Shown one piece after another: positions 11,412 through 22,281 of a stretch of 64,000 nt of DNA. Source of the stretch: Zea mays (Eukaryota > Streptophyta > Magnoliopsida > Poales > Poaceae); contig NC_050097.1 in NCBI RefSeq assembly GCF_902167145.1, positions 39,788,095 to 39,852,094 of the forward strand. The letters run 5' to 3'. Position 1 is the first letter of the stretch, and every line of letters begins with the position of its first letter. The notes under the pieces are model-generated. The model searched no databases, was not told the DNA's origin, and saw nothing but the letters and a program-made list of their open reading frames with translations. Made by a program: the position numbers and the translations under genes.

Positions 11412-11589
11412 AGGTGTAATAGAAGTAGAGTAGTGTATGGTAGGGTATTGTAGGGTGTACTGTTGTATAATAGGTTGAACTTTTGTATAATGGGTATTGT
11501 ATCCTGTTATGTAATATCGAGTCTGTATCATTACTTTTTATAGTAATGTATAATGGAAGGTTTTCTCTGGCACATTTTGTTTACTTCAA

Positions 11590-14500
11590 ATGTTTTTGCC
11601 ACAGATGCCGACCAGGACTCGAGGACAGGACGCAGCACGAACTTCTGGGGGACGGGATGTTACCCCAAACCCACCTCCAGTTCCTCCCACGTTAGCCGAG
11701 GCGATCGCCGCCTTGGTGAATGCCACCGCGGACAATACCCGCTTCCTTAGGGAAATGGCGGGTCAGCAGCAATTCCAGCAGCAAGCAGGAAGGGGTTTTC
11801 CGCAAGGCCCTCGTGAGACCACCTATTTGGATTTCTCGGAAACCCGTCCACCTCTATTCGTCAAGGCAGAAGATCCCCTAGAAGCTGACGAGTGGATTCG
11901 GGTTATTGAGCAAAAGTTTGGTCTTCTCCGTTGCTCAGAAACGCAGAAGCCGTTATTCGTCGCACAACAACTCCGTGGTCCTGCGAGTACCTGGTGGGGA
12001 AATTTTGTGGCTATCCAACCTGTCAACCATCAAGTCACTTGGGATGAGTTTAAAGCAGCCTTCCGTGAACACTACATTCCCGAAGGAGTGCTACATATGA
12101 AACAAGAGGAGTTTATGAAGTTACAACAAGGTGGAGATACCGTCAACCAATATCTCAACAAATTCAATCACCTGTCGCAGTATGCCATTGACCAGGTGAA
12201 TACGGATTTAAAGAAGAAGAATTGTTTTATGCGGGGACTGAATGATCGGCTACAAAGGAAAATGGCCACATGCATAGATCTCACGTATGGAAAGGCTGTC
12301 AGCACAGCCTTATCTGTTGAAGCCAAATACACAAATTCTGGGAAGAATAAGGGATTCGGTGTTGAGAGGCCTAGTCAGGGCCAGGCGAAGAAACCACGGT
12401 TTGTGATCCGACCTTCAAGCCAAAATCGCCCTTTTTCTCGTCCACCTTCATTTCCCTTCAAACAGCCAATCATTATCCGCCCCAACAATGCCCCCACTAC
12501 CCCAAAACAGTCGGGTGCCCCAGGCACTCGATTTCCTACCTTGCCTAGTTCTTCAACTGGGTGCTTTAATTGCGGCAAGTCGGGACACTTCATCAAAGAC
12601 TGCCCATATCCTAGGCAAAATCAATCTAATGCTTCGCAAGGATCTGGGAAATCAGCTCAGCCTAAAGGAAATGCTATGGGGAAGAATACGAAGAAAACGG
12701 GGCGTGTATATTACACTCAAGTGGCTACTACACCGGAAGGAGAGCCGGCGATGATGGGTACGTTTCCCGTGGCCAGCCACCCAGCTATTATTCTTTTTGA
12801 TTCTGGTGCTTCACATACATTTATTAGCAAGAAGTTTGTGGAACAACATCATATTGCATACCATGAATCAAAGGAGGGATTTAAAATCCATTCACCTGGG
12901 GGACACATTTATACTAGAGAAGTGGCCTATGGAGTGCCAGTAACAATGGCCGGACGGAACTTTCCTGCTAATATGATCGTTCTGAAAGGCCAGGATATAG
13001 ATGTAATCTTGGGTATGAATTGGTTAACCCAACACAAGGCAATTCTCAACACTGAACTCAGAACCGTCAGGTTGAGCTATAACCAAGAAGAGATTCTTTT
13101 GACTCTCCCCGCAACCAATCCAGCCAAAGCTTCTGGTAGAGTCTATGAAGCCATTGTACCGGAGATCAAGAACATTCCGGTAGTATGTGAGTTTCCAGAT
13201 GTATTTCCGGAAGATTTGCCTGGACTGCCCCCTGAAAGAGATGTAGAATTCGTAATTGAGCTAAAGCCCGGTACGGCTCCCATCTCCCGAAGATCGTACA
13301 GTATGCCCCCTAATGAATTGGCGGAATTGAAAATTCAATTACAAGATCTACTGAATAAGGGATTCATCCGGCCAAGCTCGTCCCCTTGGGGTTGTCCCGC
13401 CATTTTTGTTAAGAAGAAGGATCAAACCTTGAGAATGTGCGTGGATTATCGACCCCTAAATGAGGTCACCATCAAGAATAAGTACCCCCTTCCAAGGATC
13501 GACATATTATTTGATCAACTGACTGGAGCGTTTCCAAAATTGATCTCAGGTTGGGCTATCATCAAATCCGTATTCGGCCCGAGGATATACCGAAGACCGC
13601 GTTTACCACGCGGTATGGATTGTTTGAATACTTGGTAATGTCTTTCGGGCTCACAAATGCTCCTGCCCATTTCACTTATTTAATGAACTCGGTGTTCATG
13701 CCCGAATTGGACAAGTTCGTGGTAGTCTTCATCGACGATATCTTGATATATTCCAAGAATGAAGAAGACCATGCTCAGCATTTACGGATTGTATTGACGC
13801 GCCTAAGGGAACACCAACTATATGCCAAGTTCAGCAAGTGCGCGTTCTGGCTGGAAGAAATTCAATTTTTGGGGCACGTGTTATCAGCTAAAGGAATTGT
13901 GGTAGATCCTAGCAAAGTCAAAGATATTCTGGAGTGGAAACCTCCAACCACTGTTCACCAAGTCCGGAGTTTTCTTGGACTAGCTGGGTATTATCGCAGA
14001 TTCATACCAGATTTCTCTAAGCTTGTGAAGCCAATCACAAGTTTATTGAAGAATGACATTAAGTTCAATTGGTCTTCTAAGTGTAATGAAGCCTTTGAGC
14101 AACTGAAGACACTATTGACCACTGCTCCGGTATTGGCTCAACCGGACATCACTAAACCTTTTGACGTATATTGTGATGCATCTGGCAGTGGGCTCGGCTG
14201 TGTACTGATGCAAGAGGGCCGAGTGATTGCGTATGCTTCAAGGCAGTTGCGCCGACATGAGGAGCACTATCCAACTCATGATCTGGAGCTAGCTGCTGTG
14301 GTTCATGCCCTAAAGATTTGGCGTCACTATCTGCTGGGAAATATCTGTCACATATATACAGATCATAAAAGTTTGAAGTACATCTTCACCCAGTCAGAGT
14401 TAAATATGAGGCAAAGACGATGGCTTGAGCTCATTAAAGACTATGAACTGGAGATCCATTATCACCCAGGCAAAGCCAATGTGGTGGCAGATGCATTGAG

Positions 14501-16067
14501 TCGTAAGACTTCCTGCCACTGTCTTATGGCGAAGACCTCTGAGAACACTTTGTGTCAAGAAATGGAAAAGCTAAACCTGGGGATCATCCAACAAGGGACT
14601 CTAAATCAACTAAAGCTTGAGTCAATCATTTTGCAAAGAATAATTGATGCTCAAAAGGATAATCTGGGTATGAAGCACATTCGAGAGAAGATAAGGGCTG
14701 GAACAGCCAAGTGTTTCAAGGAAGACGATCAAGGTGTGATATGGTTTAAAAACCGCATAGTTGTGCCAAAGAACGAAGAGCTCCGCCAGCAAATTCTGGA
14801 TGAAGCACATCTTAGTCGTTATTCTATTCATCCCGGAAGCACTAAGATGTATCAAGACTTAAAGCAACATTATTGGTGGACAAAGATGAAAATCGAAATT
14901 GCACGCTATGTGGCAAAGTGTGACACTTGCAGACGTGTCAAGGCCATACACATGAAGATTGTTGGTCCATTACAATCCTTGCCAATCCCAACATGGAAAT
15001 GGGAAGACATCAGTATGGACTTTATTGTGGGATTACCCAGGACGGCCAAAGGGTATGATTCCATTTGGGTTATCGTTGATCGACTCACAAAGATTGCCCA
15101 CTTCTTACCTGTCAAGGTCACATATACAGTAGCCACTTATGCAGCATTATACATTGCCCGTATTCTCAGTCTGCATGGTATTCCGAAGACCATTGTGTCG
15201 GATCGTGGACCTCAATTTGTAGCCAAGTTCTGGGAAGCATTTCACAACTCCTTGGGTACTAAATTACTCCACAGTTCGGCTTATCATCCTCAAACCAGTG
15301 GGCAGACTGAGAGGGTGAACCAAATACTTGAAGATATGCTGCGGGCATGTGTCCTGGACTTCTCACCAAAATGGGATGAATGTTTGCCCCTAGCGGAGTT
15401 TTCATACAATAACAGTTATCAAGAAAGTATCAAGATGGCACCTTTTGAAGCTTTATATGGACGACGATGTCGAACTCCGCTAAATTGGTCTGAACCTGGA
15501 GAACGATATTTCTTTAGGCCTGATATGGTGAAAGAGGTCGAAGAAAAGGTTCAGAAAATTATCTATAATATGAAGAAAGCTCAGGCTCGACAAAAGAGTT
15601 ATGCAGACCGACGAAGACAACCCTTATGCTTTCTGGTAGACGATTATGTCTACTTAAAGGTTTCACCAATGAAGGGTATATCGCGTTTCGGGGTTAAAGG
15701 GAAGCTTGCACCCAGGTACATTGGTCCATTCCTGGTGCTTGAGCAATGTGGACCAGTGGCATATCGACTTCAGCTCCCCGAAACATTGTCTGCTGTGCAT
15801 AATGTGTTCCACGTGTCACAATTGAAGAAGTGTCTTCGGGTTCCTGATCGAACCATTGAAGCGACTGATGTTGTCCTGGAATCAGACTTAACATACTCGG
15901 AACATCCTATTCGAGTTCTGGACCAAAGGGACAGGATCACCCGAAGAAAGACTCTCAAGTTTTATAAGATACAGTGGAACCAGCATTCTGAAGATGAAGC
16001 TACATGGGAAACCCAAGATTTTCTAGAAAAGAATTTTCCAGGCTTTCTAACCTCTTGTAAATTGTAA
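11590..16067 (+). pseudogene. gag-pol: Chromovirus T1 gag-pol polyprotein with one frameshift
   Basis: Single gag-pol ORF encoding capsid and replication enzymes. Candidate starts are ATG 11590 and ATG 11605 (MPTRTRGQ). Numbering from 11590, the gag domain spans about residues 90-250 ([26 protein letters not shown]), the zinc knuckle [14 protein letters not shown] is near 325-338, and the protease active site DSGA is near 404. RT begins about residue 560 ([21 protein letters not shown]). Between about 13525 and 13550 the frame changes, with the segment that normally precedes SGYHQI damaged. In the second frame follow FIDD (13728-13739), RNase H (YCDASGSG), the integrase HHCC finger (CDTCRR), integrase Asp in MDFIVGLP, Asp in SDRGPQF and Glu in GQTERVNQ, and a C-terminal chromodomain ([18 protein letters not shown]). 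Everything else is open, so this copy is one small lesion away from intact. Confidence 0.94.
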
Positions 16068-16200
16068 AGTCTGTATAGCTGTGTAATAAAGAAGTAACCC
16101 CCACATCACCCCTGCCTTCTACCAAAATTAAGGAAATAAAAATGTGATGCGTTTCCTTTACCATTACCTACCCTAGGATTTTAATCTCGGGACGAGATTC

Positions 16201-16217
16201 TTTTATGGGGGGAAGGA
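16201..16217 (+). other. Polypurine tract of T1
   Basis: TTTTATGGGGGGAAGGA ends directly before the 3' LTR start TGTAACACC at 16218. The same tract is found on the minus strand beside the LTR of element E (60401-60417). Confidence 0.85.
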
Positions 16218-19200
16218 TGTAACACCCCTGGTGTTACTATAACTAAAACTTGAGCATGACATCATAAGCATTGGCATTGCATATGTGTGACACACCTAGA
16301 GTGCATTCACTAGGCAAAAAATTCAAACAAGTTGTATTGTTTTAACGTTTTTGCAAATGAAACCCTGGTTAATGGACTTAACCCTAAATAGTGGTTAAAG
16401 GGGTAAAACTTAACCCAAGTTAAGAAAACCTAAATACTTTAGGGTAAAAGTCATAAAATGACCCTAAGAATAAACTTGAATCACTTTTGTACCCCTGGGA
16501 TACCAGAAACCCTAATTAGAACCCTGGCAAACCCTGAAACCAAACCCTAGGGGCTTATGTGCAAAATTGGTCCACTTTTGGACTAAAGTGCAAAAACCAA
16601 GCCAAATAAGTATCTTAAGTCCTTTGGATTACAAGTATGTGGACTTGAAAGCCAAACCCTAAGTTTTGGACTTAAATGCAAAATGGACCTCAATTGAGTT
16701 CTATACCAAGTCTGAAATTCAGTTTTATTGGTTCAACTTTGGAGCCCTGTATCTTTTAAAATATAGGGAATTTGCCCAAAGTGACCACAACAAGTTTGAA
16801 GACCAATCATAGGGGAACAACTTTGTTTAAGGATTCAAGCCATGGTCTTACGTGAAATTTGGAGAAAAACCCCAATCAAAGATGGGCTGTCAGACTGCTT
16901 GAAGTTGAATTTCAGAGTTACAGTGCTATGGGGTGAACTTTGAGCTCGATTTTGATTTGGATCCAGTGCTCAAATGAGTTCAATCCCTATAGTCGAATTG
17001 TAGCTGGTTTGTAGCTTTAAAACTTTGCTACAGAGAGTGGAGTGAGTTACTAGAGAAACTTTAGAGAGATTTGGTCCTAAACTGTGACTGTCAGGTGCAC
17101 TGATGAACATATCCCATGGTACAGTGCTCTAACCGGATCAGATCGACCGCCGTGGAAAAATCTCACCACCGGCGACCGCTTTGCCGAGATTGGTGCCGCG
17201 GCCGTGTGGATGTTGCTCACCTTGAAAAGATCTCACCGTGGATAAACTTGGAGCACTGTGGCCACTCGGTCACTTCTCCCCTTACCGGCGACGTGGCCGC
17301 ACAGCCATCACCGGCATGCCGCCGTTCTGTGCTGTTATGCCACGCCGTCGGCCATCTTACCACATCGCAGTCGATTACTATACGCCGTCCTTCTTTTACT
17401 TAAGGCCTTGCCACGCCATAGGACACGTACTCCGCGCGCCAAGCTTCTTCCCTGCCTCCGGCCGCCAGCTCGTCGCGGTCAAATTGAGAGCCACCGCTCT
17501 CGGAGTCTATAAATTGAGCCCCCCCTCGGCTCTGCCATGTACTCTACTAGCTATCGCACCCGCTTGCATCCCAAACCTCCCACCAGAGAGCTTGAATTTG
17601 GAATTCCCCCCAAATCCGATCCCCGCCACCGTGAAACCAAGTCCACCGTGGCCAGCCGATTCTGGTAACGCTTTGTTCGATTCAAACCTTGTTTAAGTCT
17701 TCTCATAGTTCAGTGATGCTCGCCAAGCCATCAATTTGAATGTAGATACCTCCAATCATCGGGAACACGCTCATCCGTCCGCAATGCTCTCGGTCACCGT
17801 GGCCAGAGCTCTGTAGTCGGTCGTTCGTGCAATTAGGTTAGGGGAAATACTCCTTAGGGGTTTAATCCTGTGTATGTCGCTCGGGAGCGCCGGTCACTGC
17901 CCCAATCGGCCGGTCTGCTAGCTCACCGGAGCGCGGCGGTGCGCGAGCGCCGTCGGGGACTTGAAACACAGAATAGATAGAAACCAGAGGGTCTTTTTGT
18001 GAAGTGTCAGTGACTTAGAAAAACAGTAACCGAACCTATCTCCAGTTAGCCAAAACGCCGAGGGCCTCTGCGCAAACTCGCCTCGCGGGCGCAGGCGCGC
18101 GCGCGCGATTTCGCGCGGATCTGGGCCGCCTGGGCTGAATCCGGCCCAGTTCTATTTAATTCTTTTCCTTTTTCTTTTTCAGGAAAACTTTAGAAATGTG
18201 TAGAAAAATGTAGAAAAATGCTAAAATTGTGAAACTAATTTTCCTAGGCTTGTTATTTTCCTTAGAATTTAGTAAAAATAAGTTTGGGATTTTTAGTGTA
18301 AGTGAGAAATTTTAGGGTATTTAAAGTGGTTAAAAATGTTGGTTATAGATTTTTAGAAAACAAATGGTAATTCCTAAAATGCCCAAAATTTTTATATGAG
18401 TGTTATATAATATTTAGAAACCTTGGGTAAAGTTTGAATTGATTTGGACCTTGTTTGATCACCAAACCCCAAAACACCCCCCTGCCCTATGAACTCCTTT
18501 ACCGACTCCGGAAACCCTAAGTTCCCGGAACTCCGTGAAGGAAAGTTGTATTCAAGACATAAATAATAAGTTTATGCTATCTTTGCATCCTCATGAGCAT
18601 ACCATAGCATCCATTCTTATACATGTGTATGGTTATGATTAGAACGTGAGGAAGAAATCGAAGTTACCGAAGAGGAGACACCACCACCTTCGGAGCCTCA
18701 GGCCGGGAATCATTTCTACTTTGACATCTGTGGATCTGAGCCTGATTCACCTATGAACGAAGGCAAGCCCCGGTGCATGCAACCCCTTTCCTTGAGTTTT
18801 TAAATACTTTTCGCACACTTAAGTCTAGTGAAATGTGCATTAAGTTCATAGGAGTTACTTGAAACCCTTTGATGCATTGCTTTCCTTGATATCCATACCT
18901 TTATAGATACTTCTGTGAAGTATCAAAATTATGATTTACAAAAATGCTTAGCCTTGCTTAGATCTTGTGGATAGAGGTTATCCTCAATTTAACCATGGAG
19001 AGGATGGCTTCTACCTGCAAGAATATTTTTATTTGGAGCAATAGTGGGATCTTACTGCAAAGTTCCCCGTGATGCTCTTTCATCCTAAGGAACAGACACA
19101 ATCCTAAGGATGGAAATACTTAAATTGAGACTTGGGTTAGGAACAGGTGATGTTCTACCCAAGTTGGTTAAGGATTAACGCGTATGTAGGCGTGCTGACC

Positions 19201-20191
19201 GAGGACCCTTTAACTGGTCACATGCCTCGTCATGGGTAAGCCTTGCCTCGGGCAGACTAAGGCCGGAATAAGATAACACGAAATGGGCGTGGAGCGGTGG
19301 CGAGAGTAGCGTGTACCCTCCGTGGCAAGAGGCTGGACGGTGGTGTATCTGTGCTCTCGGTTTGCGTGAACCTGATCCGGTCTTAAAAACCCTGGTGGCG
19401 GGTTGACATATGCAAGGGTTAAGTGCTACATATGTCGTGTGATTGGAGATCCTCAGCTGAGTATAATCGATTCGGATCGCCGTACCTTCGCGGTTATGAA
19501 GACTTGGTCACTTTTCTACAACCTAGAGTCAGGATGTGAACACTATGGATAAAACTAATGTTGTCTTGATTTGATGTGAAATTAGACTAGATGCAAATAG
19601 AGTCTATTAATACTTAAGATGGCATTAAAAGATGGAAAGTAAGGACTCACTTTAGTAAGCTTCTTCTGCAAAACTATAAGTTGATTTTTGCTAAAGCCTC
19701 TCCTTGACTCCTACTTATCCAGCATACCCTTGAGAGTCTTTTCCTTAGTCGGGTAAGACTTGCTGAGTATTCCATACTCAGGGTTTATCCCTTTGTTGTT
19801 TTTAGGTGAGGAAGCGACAAACTTTTGTTGCTTCTGCTCCAAGGTGGTACCAAACGAGGAAAAACAAGACTGAAGTGCGGGAGGACTCGGTCCTCCACTT
19901 AGGATCTTTTGTTTATTAAACTTATCGGGAGGAGTTTGTGCCTCCCTTGGTATGTATAATATTACTACTCTGCACTCACTATTAGCTCTGGTCTGTAATA
20001 ACATAACTCAAGCTTGCTTTTGAAATAAATGTAAGTTTATGTAATTGCTTCCGCATGTCTTTATCTCCGATGTTCTGTAATGTCTGCAAGACGGGTGAAA
20101 CGTTCCTGGTAAGGTAAGGAAAGATACCGAGCTTGTCAAGTGACTTAGGAACATCTACAGGGTGTCTGACGTCTGTTGGACAAGGACAACT
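16218..20191 (+). repeat. 3' LTR of T1, first part
   Basis: This is 3,974 bp identical in length to the matching part of the 5' LTR: every landmark is displaced by exactly 9,639 bp from start to end, so there is no net insertion or deletion. I count about 20 single-base differences, many of them C/T or G/A. It is interrupted at 20191 by Sirevirus F, and the last 36 bases resume at 29183. Confidence 0.93.
20187..20191. repeat. Target site duplication caact (left of Sirevirus F)
   Basis: caact at 20187-20191 recurs at 29178-29182. The uninterrupted 5' LTR of T1 has a single ggacaactgtagg at the corresponding place. Confidence 0.93.
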
Positions 20192-21458
20192 TGAGAGCAC
20201 CTAGAGGGGGGGGGGGTGAATAGGTGATCCTGTAAAACTTAAACTTATAGCCACAAAAACTTGTTAAGTGTTAGCACAGTTCTTGCCAAGTGGCTAGAGA
20301 GGAGTCAAAACACAATAACCAAGAAAGCAATCACAGAGATGACACGGTGGTTATCCCGTGGTTCGGCCAAGTACAAAACTTGCCTACTCCACGTTGTGGC
20401 GTCCCAACGGACGAGAGTTGCACTCAACTCCTCTCAAGTGATCCAATGATCAACTTGAATACCACGGTGTTCTTCTTTTCTTTGCTCTTTTCCCGTTTGC
20501 GAGGAATCTCCACAACTTGGAGTCTCTCGCCCTTACAATAGAGTTTCACAAAGAAGTACGGAGTAAGGGAGGGAAGCAACACACACAAATCCACAGCAAA
20601 ATGCGCACACACACGGCCAAGAATCGAGCTCAAAAGACTATCTCAAAGTTCTCACTAGAACGGAGCTCGAATCACTTAGAATGACAAACAATTGCGCAAA
20701 GACTGAGTGTGGATGATCAAGATTGCTCTAAGGTTGCTTGGTGTACTCCTCCATGCGCCTAGGGGTCCCTTTTATAGCCCCAAGGCAGCTAGGAGCCGTT
20801 GAGAACAAATCTGGCAGGCCATCCTTGCCTTCTGTCGTCGGGCGCACCGGACAGTCCGGTGCACACCGAACACTGTCCGGTGCCCGATTTCTTTCCTTAA
20901 CAGGCGCAGCCGACCGTTGCCAACCGTTGCAGATCTGGCGCACCGGACAGTCCGGTGCACACCGGACAGTCCGGTGCCTCCTTCCGACCGTTGGCCAGGC
21001 CACGTGTCCCGCGCAGATCGCGCGGCCGACCGTTGGCTCAGCCGACCGTTGGCTCACCGGACAGTCCGGTGCACACCGGACAGTCCGGTGAATTATAGCC
21101 GTACGCCGTCGGCAAATTCCCGAGAGCGGCTTCTTCGCCCGAGGCAGCCTGGCACACCGGACACTGTCCGGTGCACCACCGGACACTGTCCGGTGCACCA
21201 CCGGACAGTCCGGTGCCCCAGACCGAAGCAGTCTTTTGGCTGTACACAGCCAATTCTTCTTCTTTCTTCTTCTTTCTGTTTCTATCACTTAGACAAGTAT
21301 ATTAGTACATAACACCAATGTACTAAGACTTAGAAACATACCTTTACTTGTGATTTGCACCTTGTTCATCCATGGGCATAGATTCACAATTAAGCACTTG
21401 TGTTTGCACTCAATCACCAAAATACTTAGAAATGGCCCAAGGGCACATTTCCCTTTCA
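20192..21458 (-). repeat. 3' LTR of Sirevirus F
   Basis: On the plus strand it starts TGAGAGCACC and ends CCCTTTCA. It contains an 11-G run (8 in its partner), a TATA box on the minus strand (20770-20776) and about ten CACCGGACAGTCCGGTG-type palindromes between about 20845 and 21215. Pairs are often separated by only two bases (ca). It carries one palindrome unit more than the 5' LTR (near 21155-21195). Confidence 0.93.
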
Positions 21459-22281
21459 ATCTCCCCCTTTTTGGTGATTTATGCCAACACAACACAAAGC
21501 AACTAGAACAAGTGCAAAATCACTTCAAATAAACCTCAAATTTATTTTGATTCATTTTTGACATATATGGATCATCCTTTGCCACCACTTGGTTTGTTTT
21601 TGTAAATCGAACTCAGATCTCTATCTCTAAGTCAAACACACATGTTGAGGCATAAAGAGAGTCATTCCAAAAGAGATTGATCAAGGATTTCAAAAACTCC
21701 CCCTTTTTCCCATAATTACTACTTCTCCCCACAAGAAGCCAACTTTTCACAAAAGCTACTTCTCCCCACAAGAAGCCAACTTTTCACAAAAGAGACAATA
21801 AGAGTTTTGACAAAACAAAAGCTCTACCCTACTATTTTCAAATCTCTCAAGTGGTAGCTGATCCATTTATTGCTTTGGCCTTTATTTTCTCCCCCTTTGG
21901 CATCAAGCACCAAAACGGGATCAATCTTGGCCCTTTAACCCCATTGCCTCACCAAAATCTTCAATTAAGAGTACAAAGGCAATAAGATCATAGAGATGAA
22001 CTTGGAATAAGTTACCCTCTCATTGGAGTGCAGTGGAAGTCTTGCATGGTCCAAGTCCACCTTTTCCCTTTCAATTCTCCTTCGAGACTAAATCAAGCAA
22101 ACTCAAACAAATGGTTAGTCTCAAAGGGTCAAGTTGTAGCACATCTCCCCCTAAATGTGTGCATTACTTGCAAAAAGGACTTGTGAGGTCCGGGGAGTGC
22201 TTGTACAACTTGAGCACCATCAATAAGCAACAAAATGCATAAGGAACATGATCAATGGCATAAACACATGTATGTTATAAG
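21459..22281 (-). other. Sirevirus F 3' non-coding region with serial polypurine tracts
   Basis: No gene is seen. On the plus strand it shows repeated polypyrimidine blocks: CTCCCCCTTTTT directly beside the LTR (21460-21471) and others near 21700, 21726, 21763, 21890 and 22145. On the element's strand these are polypurine tracts. A 37-bp exact tandem duplication lies at about 21719-21792; each unit holds a small hairpin (CTTCT...AGAAG). Such serial tracts mark Sireviruses. Confidence 0.82.

Noticed and set aside
20261..20541. Small ORFs in Sirevirus LTRs (also 28002-28276)
   Set aside because: Identical only because the two LTRs are duplicates; they end at repeats and are not kept in the LTR of A.
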